From Saprospiraceae bacterium (GTDB taxonomy: Bacteria; Bacteroidota; Bacteroidia; Chitinophagales; Saprospiraceae), in contig JADJNF010000007.1 in assembly GCA_016714445.1 (NCBI GenBank), positions 558,001 to 622,000 of the forward strand: a stretch of 64,000 nucleotides of DNA, written 5' to 3'. The notes beneath the pieces were generated by a model. That model was not told the origin of the DNA. It did no database searches and saw only the letters and a list, made by a program, of their open reading frames with translations. The translations under genes were made by a program, and so were the position numbers. Below, in pieces: positions 55,041 through 64,000 of this stretch; within the stretch, counting starts at the first letter, position 1, and every line of letters starts with the position of its first letter.

Positions 55041-55751
55041 ATGTTGCCATTTCTCAAATATAAACTGATCATTATTTTTTGTATCATAAATAGCTATTGG
55101 CTATTGGGTCAAATGAATATAAAAGTCGGTTATATCGGCGGATTTACAGAAGCCCCGGTATTAAATAAAGTAGTAGATGATTTCAATACCAATTTTTTAT
55201 TAAATCAAACCGATGGAAAATTGGACGACAAACTGGATAGATTCAGATCTCTGCACGGCATAGAAATAGGACTGAGATACCGAATAAATAAAGTAGGCTT
55301 TGAGTTCTCCTGGCACAGTATGAGTAACAAAAGTGATGTGATTGCTACCCTATCAGATAATAGTACTTTGCAGGATAAGTGGTTCTTAAGTCTCACAGAA
55401 TACTCTCTTGGGGTTGAAAATTATTTTGGTCATTTTGGTTATGGTGCTGCTTTGGGTTACAGAAGTGCAAGAATGAAAACTGATATCACCGGCGCTCCGA
55501 GAAAAAAAAGAAGTGTGACGTCAGAATCCGGGTATAGCAGCAAATTTTATCTGATATTTCAGTTCCCTGGGGAGAAAGTTGGGATTGCATTCAAACCGTA
55601 TGTACAGGTTCCTTTAAAAAATATTGACATCAGCAGTTTTGATCAGGAACTCAATGTTCAGCTGGACAATAGCTATTTAGCAGTCAAACCACAGGAAGAA
55701 AAGTTCTTCATGTATGGAATATCCATCGTATTGTACAATGGTAAACAATAG
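55041..55751 (+). CDS. Predicted outer-membrane beta-barrel protein
   Basis: This 236-residue protein has a signal peptide (MLPFLKYKLIIIFCIINS, cleavage near LLGQM). Alternating strands follow (MNIKVGYIGG, GIEIGLRYRINKVGFEFSW, GYGAALGYRSARM, FYLIFQFPGEKVGIAFKPY), ending with a hydrophobic strand (FFMYGISIVLYNGKQ). It looks like an eight- or ten-stranded barrel. No family name can be given. Confidence 0.72.
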   Translation: MLPFLKYKLIIIFCIINSYWLLGQMNIKVGYIGGFTEAPVLNKVVDDFNTNFLLNQTDGKLDDKLDRFRSLHGIEIGLRYRINKVGFEFSWHSMSNKSDVIATLSDNSTLQDKWFLSLTEYSLGVENYFGHFGYGAALGYRSARMKTDITGAPRKKRSVTSESGYSSKFYLIFQFPGEKVGIAFKPYVQVPLKNIDISSFDQELNVQLDNSYLAVKPQEEKFFMYGISIVLYNGKQ

Positions 55752-55796
55752 AAATTTACATTTGTAATATGTTTTTTAGCTTAAAATCAACTATAT

Positions 55797-57200
55797 ATGT
55801 TTAACTCAAAACTCATTTTTCTGATAGTCGCGTTTATATGGAATGGAACATTTCTTTTATGTCAAAACATCGAAGAATCAGGTGGTGGTGAATATATTCA
55901 TAACCCTAGCATGAAATGTGTGTCCGATGAAGATTACTCCAGAATTTCATTTATGCTTCATGACAATATGAATATTCTTCAAAATAAAGGCATACTTCCT
56001 AAATCTGACAAAAATCAAGTCGTTGCATTTGCTTTTCCTCTTAAAAAAGCTGAAAATTTAACCTGGAATAATTTCTATGGTATCAGTGGGTTTGTAGATC
56101 AAAATTCGGATAATGAAGTGATGGATTATAATTGTGGGCTAAGAACTTACGACGGACACAATGGCGTTGACTATTTTACATGGCCTTTTCAATGGTATCT
56201 GGTTGAAAATGACCTTGTGCATATCGTTGCAGCTGCAGATGGTATCATCATAGGCAAGGAAGACGGCAATAGTAGTTATAGTTGCGACTGGAATGGTAAT
56301 CAAAACTGGAATGCTGTGTATCTTAGGCACAATGACGGATCGGTGACATGGTACGGTCATATGAAAAAAAATTCTTTAACAGGAAAAGCCATTGGAAGTC
56401 AGGTAAAACAAGGTGAATATCTGGGAGTGGTAGGAAGTTCAGGGAGATCATCCGGCCCTCACCTTCATTTTGAAGTGTATAAAAGTCAACCTTTTACCAG
56501 ATTTAATCTGATAGAACCTCACAGTGGAAGTTGCAATACTTTAAATAATGATAGCTGGTGGGAATCACAGGAATCATATCAGTATCCTGTGTTAAATACT
56601 ATACTTACGCATAATAATGTTATTGAGTTTGGTTGTCCCACTGAATTGGAAAAGACTTATTTTAAGAATGAATTTAAGCCCGGAGATAAGGTATACTTTA
56701 GCAGATTTTACAAAGACCAGAAGAAAGGATCCACTTCTTTTCAAAAAGTTTACAAACCTGATAATACTTTGTGGCGTCAATGGCAACATACATTTACTGA
56801 TGATTTTAATGCATCATGGTGGTTTAACACCCAAACATTGCCAGCAAATGCTGAAATAGGTGAATGGAAATATGAAGCAACCTATGAAGGCAGCTATATG
56901 CAACACACTTTTAGAGTTACCAATACAAGCGGAACCGCTGATGAAGATACAGAATTTAATATGATTACTTTCCCGAATCCTGCTATTGATATTCTAAAAT
57001 TATCCTTCCCTCCAAATGATCAAATCCAAAAAATAGCAATCATTATTAGATCTGTAACAGGCAAGATTGTTTTGAATCAGACTTACTTAGGTGAGACAGA
57101 AGGTCAGGTAGATATTGCGCACCTTCCAAATGGAATTTATTTACTGGAGTGCAAGAAGGAAGATAAAACCTTGACCAAAAAACTGATTATTAACCGGTAA
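55797..57200 (+). CDS. Secreted M23 (LytM) metallopeptidase with T9SS sorting domain
   Basis: This 467-residue protein has a signal peptide (cleavage near LLCQN). The LytM/M23 domain has zinc ligands His121 and Asp125 in GHNGVDYF and His224 in PHLHFEVY, with catalytic His188 (YGHM) and His222. Such enzymes cut glycyl or peptide crosslinks in peptidoglycan. A beta-sandwich linker follows, and the C-terminus from FPNPAIDILKL is a type A T9SS sorting domain. The T9SS tag suggests it attacks external targets, such as other bacteria or host material, rather than the cell's own wall. Confidence 0.92.
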   Translation: MFNSKLIFLIVAFIWNGTFLLCQNIEESGGGEYIHNPSMKCVSDEDYSRISFMLHDNMNILQNKGILPKSDKNQVVAFAFPLKKAENLTWNNFYGISGFVDQNSDNEVMDYNCGLRTYDGHNGVDYFTWPFQWYLVENDLVHIVAAADGIIIGKEDGNSSYSCDWNGNQNWNAVYLRHNDGSVTWYGHMKKNSLTGKAIGSQVKQGEYLGVVGSSGRSSGPHLHFEVYKSQPFTRFNLIEPHSGSCNTLNNDSWWESQESYQYPVLNTILTHNNVIEFGCPTELEKTYFKNEFKPGDKVYFSRFYKDQKKGSTSFQKVYKPDNTLWRQWQHTFTDDFNASWWFNTQTLPANAEIGEWKYEATYEGSYMQHTFRVTNTSGTADEDTEFNMITFPNPAIDILKLSFPPNDQIQKIAIIIRSVTGKIVLNQTYLGETEGQVDIAHLPNGIYLLECKKEDKTLTKKLIINR

Positions 57201-57204
57201 AAGT

Positions 57205-58401
57205 TTACTCCTCATAAAAACCAACACTTCCCCCTACCCAATCTTTGTCTTTGTTGTATTTTACACCGATCATCTTTCCTTTTGAAAGCCGGACAAGATT
57301 CGTAACAACAAAAGCTTTGGGCGCATCTTTAGGCCACATCATGAGCATCCTTATCTCTACTTTTACCGGGTCATTGGGTGATTTCAGTACAGGCTCGTAA
57401 AGGACTTTGCGTTGCAGGATATAATTGGACCTGTTTTCAATCTTTTCAATATCTTCAGTCGTAACGTCGATTATCACTCCGGCGCCGGCAAAAGAAAACA
57501 ATGGTTTCAACACATAATTTTCAAGATCGGTTGGCAATTTTTCAAGCTCATGCAAAAAATAGGTTTCCGGTACGTACTTATTTTTCAAAAAAGGCATGAT
57601 ATATTTACTTATGCGGTAAAACCAGTTTGGGTGGCCTATCCACTCCACATCAAGGTCATCGGTAAACTTAAATTGCATTTTCAGATCAGTCCTTTGATAC
57701 AATTCATCAAATATAACTCTGTTGTAAATTTTTTTAATTTCCACCAATGTACCATGATCGTCAGTGTAAAATAATTTTTTGCCCTGTTTGATCACCTTGG
57801 TAACACAAACTACCGGAATACCAAGTTCCACAGACGTACTCAACATATCTATGTATGTATTTTGTTTTTCGGGTTCGATTTCAAGGAGTATCACGTTTTT
57901 TTGATCAGTATCACCTACGATAATATCAAACATAAGTTTTTTATAAGATTCTGCATTATAACCATTAAAAAAGCATGTCATGTTTGCCGGAATTTCATAA
58001 TGGTCCTTGTATGCCTGAGACACCATGTACTGAAAAAAATACACTGATGGGAAACCCTGGATTTCTATTAGTTGAGGGAACGGATCACCATTATCATCCA
58101 GACAAACTCCAAAATCCATCTGCAAGAAGGTAGTATGCTCATCTTCATTCGGAACGATAAGGCTTTCATCGTACAAAGCTCCTTGAGTAAAAACCTTTAT
58201 ATCTTTTCTGATGACGGTTTCATTGATGAGGTCACAGGCTTCCAATAGTCTATCTTTCAAAAGAGCAGGAATAAAAAACGGGGTCTCTGCTTCTCTGAAA
58301 AGCGGTTTATGGTTGTATCTTGCTCTTATTCCTTCTTTAAAATTTTCGTATTTTTCAGGGGTGAAAGCTGCATTAAATTTTGCTCTTATGTCAGGAATCA
58401 T
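57205..58401 (-). CDS. ATP-grasp-like protein, possibly circularly permuted
   Basis: This 398-residue protein has an ATP-grasp-like C-terminal half. The phosphate-binding-type segment VLKPLFSFAGAGVIIDVT is near 302-320, and a metal- or ATP-binding end VKVEIRMLMMWP is near 356-367. The unusual order resembles the circularly permuted group (glutathionylspermidine synthase-like). I cannot assign a substrate. It overlaps the amidotransferase gene by four bases and is the last gene of the ATP-grasp cluster. Confidence 0.72.
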   Translation of the reverse strand: MIPDIRAKFNAAFTPEKYENFKEGIRARYNHKPLFREAETPFFIPALLKDRLLEACDLINETVIRKDIKVFTQGALYDESLIVPNEDEHTTFLQMDFGVCLDDNGDPFPQLIEIQGFPSVYFFQYMVSQAYKDHYEIPANMTCFFNGYNAESYKKLMFDIIVGDTDQKNVILLEIEPEKQNTYIDMLSTSVELGIPVVCVTKVIKQGKKLFYTDDHGTLVEIKKIYNRVIFDELYQRTDLKMQFKFTDDLDVEWIGHPNWFYRISKYIMPFLKNKYVPETYFLHELEKLPTDLENYVLKPLFSFAGAGVIIDVTTEDIEKIENRSNYILQRKVLYEPVLKSPNDPVKVEIRMLMMWPKDAPKAFVVTNLVRLSKGKMIGVKYNKDKDWVGGSVGFYEE

Positions 58402-59222
58402 ACCAATACAGAATTATTTGCATAAATGGAATCCATTGCATTTTCAATAAAAAGCGGCAAAACGGTGTCGTGGGTAAGTTCAATCTTGTCAGGATCATCT
58501 ATATGTTCCATCATAGAATCATATTTCGTCTGGCCAAAATTTTCAACCACTTTTTCTCTGATTTCCGGCTTTTCAAAGTGTATTTTCATACCGACCGGAT
58601 CGGCTTCAGGGTGAAACTGAGTACCGATAAATTCATCTGAAAACCTCACAGCCATTATAGCACGTTCATATTCTACGTGGGTTCTTATCTTTTCTAGAGC
58701 CAGAATTTTGGCACCATGCATCCTGAAAACATCAAGATCGGGTTGTATCAATTGGTAGTCCCTACTGTCTACGGCGTATAATGGATCCGGCAAATTTTTA
58801 AAAATCGGATCATTTTCTCCGTACTTTGTTTTATGTACCGGCATGACGCCAAAAGATGTAGATTTACGTGCAGCCAAAGTACCTAGCTCAAAATAAAAAC
58901 ATGCCATCTGGAATGAATGGCATATAAAAAACATATACTTTTTGTCAAATTTGTTATTTTGGTTAAACTCCCAAAGATCGCCCACCAATTTATACCAGGC
59001 TTTATCCCAGACTCCGTTTCCCTCCATCGGATTACCCGGCCCTCCACTGGAAATGTATACATCATATTCCATTCCAGGAACTTCATTGGTTACCCGCACA
59101 TCAAACTCATCAATGTCAAATGCACTGCTATACATAGCTGCAATATCTCTGATACAACGCATGCCCTGATTGGGTTTGCCTTCATTCATATCGAGAATCG
59201 CCATTTTTAATTTATACTCCAT
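58398..59222 (-). CDS. Class I glutamine amidotransferase
   Basis: This 274-residue GATase1 protein has an intact catalytic triad: Cys101 in FFICHSFQMA, His204 and Glu206 in GTQFHPEADP. It would release ammonia from glutamine for use by a partner enzyme. The C-terminal 60 residues are a helical extension absent from simple GATases. The neighbours on both sides are ATP-grasp-type genes, so ammonia may feed an amidation step carried out by one of them. No standard synthase partner (GuaA, CarB and so on) is present. Confidence 0.9.
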   Translation of the reverse strand: MEYKLKMAILDMNEGKPNQGMRCIRDIAAMYSSAFDIDEFDVRVTNEVPGMEYDVYISSGGPGNPMEGNGVWDKAWYKLVGDLWEFNQNNKFDKKYMFFICHSFQMACFYFELGTLAARKSTSFGVMPVHKTKYGENDPIFKNLPDPLYAVDSRDYQLIQPDLDVFRMHGAKILALEKIRTHVEYERAIMAVRFSDEFIGTQFHPEADPVGMKIHFEKPEIREKVVENFGQTKYDSMMEHIDDPDKIELTHDTVLPLFIENAMDSIYANNSVLV

Positions 59223-59278
59223 GGGTATTGGTTCAACTTGTTGCTACCATTAAAAAAACCATCTGCTTTTATGCAGAA

Positions 59279-60247
59279 CTACTTTTTAGCTGTGGCTTTC
59301 TTAGGTGCTGCAAAGATATTACTTATAAACGAACCCCAGGTAAGATTCATCTGATTTGCTTTATGATTCTGTGCTTTTTCTATGGCCATCAAGGCTGCAT
59401 TCTCCACTATCCAGTCAAAATTTGTCTGGCCGACAGAATTTATATCTGCATCAGGCGCAGGATTACAGAAATCAATGGCAATAGGAATACCATCTCTGAC
59501 AGCAAATTCTACTGTATTAAAGTCATATCCCAATGATCTACAAAGTGTTTTTGTATATTCCTCTACTGTCGCAAGTAATTTTTTGTCCGTAGTCGGATTA
59601 TCTACTACATATCTGAGATGATGTGGATTTCTAGGTTCATATGGCATGATATGCACTCTGTCCCCTGCCAGATAATAACATCTGAAATAATGATCAAAAA
59701 CTATTTCTTCCTGCAAAAGCATCACCAATTGGTCAGTTTCTGCATGTTTTACCCAAAGGTCTTCGGGACTGGTCACTTTATAGACACTCTTCCAACCACC
59801 ACCAGAATGTGGTTTCATATAGGCCGGAAATTTTATATAATCAAAAATACGTTGCCAATCCGTTGGATACTTCAAATTTCTGAACGATTGCTCAGATGTA
59901 TCATCCGGTCTGTTGTGCGAAGGTAATAATACAGTATTCGGAACAGGGACACCCACTGTTTTGGACAGACAATTGTTGAAAAACTTTTCATCTGCACTCC
60001 ACCAGAAAGGGTTGTTGGCTACTGCAGTACCCATTAATGCAGCATTCTTAAGATATGCTCTGTAAAAAGGAACATCCTGAGAAATTCTATCGATAATAAC
60101 TGCGTATTCAGTAGGGTCAGCCTGCTCTACAACGTCAATCTGAACAGCTTCTGCCATTATACCTTTTACCTTCTTCGAATTTACTCTGTCGATAAACGCC
60201 TGTGGAAATGTATTTTCCTTGCCAAATAAGATCCCTATCTTCTTCAT
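59279..60247 (-). CDS. ATP-grasp ligase (RimK/glutathione-synthase-like)
   Basis: This 322-residue protein has an ATP-grasp domain from about residue 95. The ATP-binding strand is FPAYMKPHSGGGWKSVYKV and the metal-binding end is VEFAVRDGIPIAIDFCNPAP. It has no signal peptide, so it acts in the cytoplasm. ATP-grasp ligases form amide bonds using acyl phosphates. It is the first gene of a three-gene unit with the amidotransferase and the second ATP-grasp protein, 56 bp upstream of the former. The product is unknown. Confidence 0.82.
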   Translation of the reverse strand: MKKIGILFGKENTFPQAFIDRVNSKKVKGIMAEAVQIDVVEQADPTEYAVIIDRISQDVPFYRAYLKNAALMGTAVANNPFWWSADEKFFNNCLSKTVGVPVPNTVLLPSHNRPDDTSEQSFRNLKYPTDWQRIFDYIKFPAYMKPHSGGGWKSVYKVTSPEDLWVKHAETDQLVMLLQEEIVFDHYFRCYYLAGDRVHIMPYEPRNPHHLRYVVDNPTTDKKLLATVEEYTKTLCRSLGYDFNTVEFAVRDGIPIAIDFCNPAPDADINSVGQTNFDWIVENAALMAIEKAQNHKANQMNLTWGSFISNIFAAPKKATAKK

Positions 60248-60526
60248 TAAAAAAATGATTTTATTATTTTAAAAATATTTTAATTATCTGCTCGCTTGCA
60301 AATATTGAATATTGGATTGAATTTTCCTAAAAAAGTGACATAAAAATATAAAAGTGATGAAACCAAATGATAGCAGGCAAACCTGAATTTCCTTATAAAA
60401 TCAGAATTAAATTTTTCACTATCAATAGTAAAAAGGTCAATACGCATTTATCTCTTAACTAATGGAAACATACGGAATAAAATTTTATTTCATAATGCTG
60501 ACCAAAAATTGCTTTTTGCCACCGCT
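60248..60526. other. Intergenic region, promoter region for the ATP-grasp cluster
   Basis: An AT-rich spacer upstream of the ATP-grasp cluster. I see no gene, repeat or clear terminator. It separates the epimerase gene from the cluster, so they may be transcribed separately. Confidence 0.5.
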
Positions 60527-61645
60527 TTACTTAACCTCCAATATCTCAAACCGCTTTAAAAAGTCAGGATCAAAATCAGCGCCATGTCCCGGAGTATCAT
60601 CCACTGTCACCTCCCAGTCTTTGTGGTAGGTCATGCCTCCGATCACGGGATCTTCAGACAACATCAAAGGGCTGTCCAGATCGTGAAATATAATATGATC
60701 CCAAGCCATATCAAAATGTACCAATGCGGATATGCCCAGACGGGACTCAGAAAATGAACCTGTCTGACAATATACATCCGCAGATTGTGCAATAGCTGCC
60801 ACTTTCATAGAGTTGCATATACCTCCTGATTTACCCAGTTTGATGTTGATCAGATCAGCAGCATTCTGACTGAGCACTTTATAGGCATCCTTATGATTAA
60901 ATACAGACTCATCTGCCATGATGGGTATTGGACTATCTGCAGTAAGCCGAACCTGATCTGCAGTATTTCCTGCCTGCACAGGTTCTTCACAATGTTCTAT
61001 ACTAAGATCTTTCATGGCTTCAAGTGCTCTTTTGGCATCCAGATAATTCCAACCCTGATTGGCATCTATGCGTAATGGCAAGTCATCACCCACCGCTTTT
61101 CGAATGGCTTTCATTCGTTCAACATCATTGATATATCCTCGTTCTCCTAATTTCACTTTCAGCACCGGGAAACCCATTTCTTTATATTTGATGGCTTTTT
61201 CTACCATTTTCTCCTTGGGCAACAGGCTGACTGTATTGTCTGTATATATTTTTTTGTCTCTGTCTCCTTTCAGAAAGACATACAACGGCAGTTCATCCAT
61301 TTTAGATACCAAGTCATACAGTGCCATATCAAAAGCACATTTCACAGAAGCGTTGCCAACAATCATTCGATCCATAAGTGCAACATGTTTGTGTATTTCT
61401 CTAGGATTAGACCCTATTAGTGCTGCCGCCAAATCTTTTGCAAAAGCTACTGTTCCTGTTTGTGTTTCACCGTGTATTGACCTGTATGGACAACACTCCC
61501 CAACACCATAAATACCGTCCGAATTATATATTTTAACAATCGTATTGCGGGCGTGTGTCAGTGCACCTTTTGAAATGACAAAGGGTTCATAAAGTTTTAT
61601 CTGAACAGGAATGATTTCTATTTTGTGGATGGTGGTTTTACGCAT
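60527..61645 (-). CDS. Dipeptide epimerase (enolase superfamily)
   Basis: This 372-residue enolase-superfamily enzyme has all catalytic residues of the muconate-lactonising subgroup: Lys163 and Lys165 in VLKVKLG, metal ligands Asp194 (RIDANQGW), Glu220 (HCEEP) and Asp245 (MADES), and Lys269 (INIKLGKSGG). This set is typical of L-Ala-D/L-Glu-type dipeptide epimerases, which invert a residue in dipeptides. The exact dipeptide cannot be read from sequence. It lies 279 bp upstream of the ATP-grasp cluster on the same strand. Confidence 0.88.
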   Translation of the reverse strand: MRKTTIHKIEIIPVQIKLYEPFVISKGALTHARNTIVKIYNSDGIYGVGECCPYRSIHGETQTGTVAFAKDLAAALIGSNPREIHKHVALMDRMIVGNASVKCAFDMALYDLVSKMDELPLYVFLKGDRDKKIYTDNTVSLLPKEKMVEKAIKYKEMGFPVLKVKLGERGYINDVERMKAIRKAVGDDLPLRIDANQGWNYLDAKRALEAMKDLSIEHCEEPVQAGNTADQVRLTADSPIPIMADESVFNHKDAYKVLSQNAADLINIKLGKSGGICNSMKVAAIAQSADVYCQTGSFSESRLGISALVHFDMAWDHIIFHDLDSPLMLSEDPVIGGMTYHKDWEVTVDDTPGHGADFDPDFLKRFEILEVK

Positions 61646-61683
61646 AATATTTTATTTTTAAATGATGTAGACCGGTTGAAGTA

Positions 61684-62952
61684 TCAGGTGAAAGTATCAA
61701 GTCCTGCATGTAAAATCTTACTGAAACGCCATGTGTCTTCAAAAGTATTATAAAGCGGAGTGGGGGCTACTCTGATTACATCCGGCTCACGCCAATCTGC
61801 AATTACCCCATGTTCAGTCAGATATTGAAATAGCCTTTTATCCGGATTTTTCATCTGAATGGACAATTGACAACCTCTTTGAGAAGGATCAGACGGCGTG
61901 ATGATATGTATATTTTCATTGTTTTCCTGCAATATGAGGTATTCCAGATAAGCAGTAAGCAATTTTGATTTTTTTTGCAAATTTACCATACCTGCTTCAG
62001 CAAAAATATCAAGGGAAGCTCTGATAGCAGCCATAGAAAGCACAGGTGGATTACTCAACTGCCATCCTTCAGCGGTATCAATAGGTTTAAACTCATCGCC
62101 CATGAGAAAGCGGGTTTTTTTATCATGTCCCCACCACCCTGCAAACCGTGGAAGTTCAGAATTATGATGATGTCTCTCATGTATAAAACAACCTGAAAGA
62201 CTCCCGGGACCGGAATTGAGATATTTATAACTACACCAGGCGGCAAAATCCGGACCGTCATCATGCAAGTTTAAATGAAGATTGCCGGCAGCGTGCGCCA
62301 GATCAAATCCGACGATACAACCTTTTGCATGACCCAATGCTGTAATCTCCTTTATGTCATATGCTTGTCCGGTATAATAATTTACGCCACCTATCAAAAT
62401 CAAAGCAATCTGATCGCCTTGCTCTTCTATCATCTTTTGTACATTCCCAATGGAAACAATTTCATCATCGCCATTTGGTTTTAGTTCGATCATACTCTCT
62501 TTGGGGTCAAATCCATGAAATTTCACCTGACTGGAAATAGCATATCTATCAGATGGGAACGGCGAATAATCAAAAAGTATCTTATGGCGCGTTTTAGTCG
62601 GTCTGTAAAAACTTACCATCAGCAGATGCAGATTCACCGTAAGACTATTCATGACTACTACTTCCGATGGCAACGCTCCAACTATTTCAGCCATCGGACC
62701 TGCAAGCAACTCATGATATGGCATCCATGGATTTTTGGCATGAAAATGACCTTCCACACCCAGATTTTTCCAATCTTCCAATTCCTGAAGTATATATTCA
62801 CGAGTAATTTTCGGCATTAATCCAAGACTGTTGCCACATAGATACAAAACTTCCCGACCATCTTTATCCTTGGGAATGTGAAATTTATTTCTGAAAGACA
62901 GGAGCGGATCTATCAAGTCCTGTTGATTTGCGTAATCCAAAGAAGTATTCAA
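61684..62952 (-). CDS. kynU: Kynureninase
   Basis: This 422-residue PLP enzyme cleaves kynurenine or 3-hydroxykynurenine to anthranilate or 3-hydroxyanthranilate in tryptophan catabolism. The Schiff-base lysine is Lys243 in WCSYKYLNSGPG. Asp217 in GFDLAHAAGN pairs with the cofactor ring nitrogen. The N-terminal FRNKFHIPKD segment and YLCGNSLGLMPK are characteristic. Its neighbour on the same strand is an ACMSD-like gene, another kynurenine-pathway step. Confidence 0.95.
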   Translation of the reverse strand: MNTSLDYANQQDLIDPLLSFRNKFHIPKDKDGREVLYLCGNSLGLMPKITREYILQELEDWKNLGVEGHFHAKNPWMPYHELLAGPMAEIVGALPSEVVVMNSLTVNLHLLMVSFYRPTKTRHKILFDYSPFPSDRYAISSQVKFHGFDPKESMIELKPNGDDEIVSIGNVQKMIEEQGDQIALILIGGVNYYTGQAYDIKEITALGHAKGCIVGFDLAHAAGNLHLNLHDDGPDFAAWCSYKYLNSGPGSLSGCFIHERHHHNSELPRFAGWWGHDKKTRFLMGDEFKPIDTAEGWQLSNPPVLSMAAIRASLDIFAEAGMVNLQKKSKLLTAYLEYLILQENNENIHIITPSDPSQRGCQLSIQMKNPDKRLFQYLTEHGVIADWREPDVIRVAPTPLYNTFEDTWRFSKILHAGLDTFT

Positions 62953-63014
62953 AGCGAGCTATTTTTAAAAAAAACAAAAATAATGAATAAATATTTAGTA
63001 GTCCTCTTTCACAA

Positions 63015-64000
63015 CTATTTATCACCGAATATCCACTTTGTGACATTATCATTCCATATATGATCTCTATCCTGGCTTGAAATTATACCGGCATCCACCC
63101 CTTCATCTATTACTTTGCCCGGATAACATCCCGGTACACTTTCTATCTCACCCAGTGGGTATGGATCGTCCAAACCAGCCACTATCTGAGAAACGCCAGC
63201 CCTTCGGACAAGCATTTCAAATGATAGTACGTCATGAACTATGGAGTCAAAAAAAATATTGGTACAGTGGTTTGTTTCTTCAGGACTTCTGGCTCCCTCA
63301 AAAAGATCCGGTCTCCCCTTATATCCCTGGACTCTTCTGCCGTAACCCATCTGACCAAACTGATTTCCATGTGCAAAACAGGTTCTTACATTCGGAAATC
63401 TGTCCGGGAAATCCAATAAACTATAAAAATGCCATGCATCTGCCGTCTGTGCACACATCCATATGAGATGAAAACGCCAATACTTGTCTTCAAGCTGTAT
63501 GATGTCCTCCGCATTGTAAGGATGAATCTCAACTGCCAGATGGTATTGATCTGCCAACTCAAATATAGGTATCAATGATTCATCGGCAATAGCGGTCCAT
63601 TTTCCTTCTTTATTTATAAAATGTGATGGCAGACAAAGTAAGGGCATATGATGATCTTCCACACACCTACGTATTTCGTCCAAAGCATCGTCCACGTACA
63701 ATGGCTGCACAACAAAACCTGAAATAAATTTTTCAGGACATTCCTCCTGCACTGATGCATTAAAATCATTTTGAAATCTGGTGACATCTTTTGCATCCTG
63801 TCTGGAATAGCCATTGCAATAAAGCTGAGACAAATTCAATAATACTTCCTTATCAATACCATTTGCCTCCATCCACTCTAATTTTCGGGACAGAAAAAAA
63901 CTATCGTCTGTGATCGGTCTTCTCCATCTGCCCTGACACATGCAGGACATATCTTCTTCCACCCAGAATATTTCCCTGTCCTTCATAAAACGCGGTATCT
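63015..64000 (-). CDS. ACMSD-like amidohydrolase (5' end outside window)
   Basis: The frame stays open from an internal ATG at 63986 to the window edge (codons ATA CCG CGT TTT before it), so the true start is outside. The metal-binding H-x-H motif expected near the N-terminus should lie just upstream. The remainder has QPLYVDDALDEIRR, the HLAVEIHPYN segment, a later CFAHGNQFGQMGYGRR and a final Asp in AGLDDPYPLG. This fits the aminocarboxymuconate-semialdehyde decarboxylase family, which uses zinc to decarboxylate ACMS. With kynU beside it, tryptophan degradation by the kynurenine route is likely. Confidence 0.85.
   Translation of the reverse strand, partial: IPRFMKDREIFWVEEDMSCMCQGRWRRPITDDSFFLSRKLEWMEANGIDKEVLLNLSQLYCNGYSRQDAKDVTRFQNDFNASVQEECPEKFISGFVVQPLYVDDALDEIRRCVEDHHMPLLCLPSHFINKEGKWTAIADESLIPIFELADQYHLAVEIHPYNAEDIIQLEDKYWRFHLIWMCAQTADAWHFYSLLDFPDRFPNVRTCFAHGNQFGQMGYGRRVQGYKGRPDLFEGARSPEETNHCTNIFFDSIVHDVLSFEMLVRRAGVSQIVAGLDDPYPLGEIESVPGCYPGKVIDEGVDAGIISSQDRDHIWNDNVTKWIFGDK

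Overview
The window is an AT-rich chromosomal segment of a Bacteroidota bacterium. The evidence is: several secreted proteins ending in a type IX secretion (T9SS) type A sorting domain, promoter -7 boxes of the TAnnTTTG kind, almost no Shine-Dalgarno sequences, and a complete Bat (aerotolerance) operon. The gene set would suit a Saprospiraceae-like lineage, but that is inference. No phage, integrase, IS transposase or CRISPR array was seen.

Layout. 1-2010: truncated fasciclin lipoprotein, a poly-G/C tract that is probably an artefact, and tRNA-Leu(UAG). 2106-5596: tig-clpP-clpX with a terminator. 5880-11720: a 1946-residue T9SS protein of 15 degenerate Cys-rich repeats. 12097-14255: OmpR-type response regulator and histidine kinase. 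14340-20209: fasciclin protein, a YHS/AhpD-like/OsmC/NTF2-like/PNPOx-like operon with an AraC regulator, and a ClC transporter. 20492-32351: envelope redox genes (DM13 lipoprotein, outer-membrane protein, DoxX-like, YHS, membrane ATP-grasp, DinB-like, NRDE, Omp28-like, DUF547, lipoprotein MsrB-MsrA, FAD oxidoreductase, polyferredoxin), interrupted by a small toxin-antitoxin island. 32404-42513: small unknowns, DUF3667, a large secreted glycoside-hydrolase-like gene broken by two in-frame stops, and further secreted proteins. 42811-49830: moxR/DUF58/bat operon. 50131-57200: hypothetical, VanX-like dipeptidase, dprA, TMTC-like glycosyltransferase, outer-membrane protein, M23 peptidase. 57205-64000: ATP-grasp / amidotransferase / ATP-grasp cluster, dipeptide epimerase, kynureninase and an ACMSD-like amidohydrolase cut by the window end.

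The main discovery is a candidate regulon. Four promoters share a direct repeat TGTGATA-N4-TGTGATA (11-bp period), each exactly 9 bp upstream of a -7-like octamer. They lie upstream of the response regulator itself, the DM13 lipoprotein gene, the DoxX/YHS genes and the DinB-to-oxidoreductase operon. I infer that the two-component system at 12097-14255 activates itself and an envelope redox or oxidative-repair programme. A second candidate system is the ATP-grasp/glutamine amidotransferase/ATP-grasp cluster at 57205-60247, next to a dipeptide epimerase, which looks like an uncharacterised peptide- or amide-forming pathway.

Sequence-quality caution: the poly-G tract at 1102-1556, a one-base frameshift in a T run near 31755, and in-frame TAA codons at 30688, 36588 and 37206 may be assembly errors or real gene decay. 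Reads would be needed to decide.
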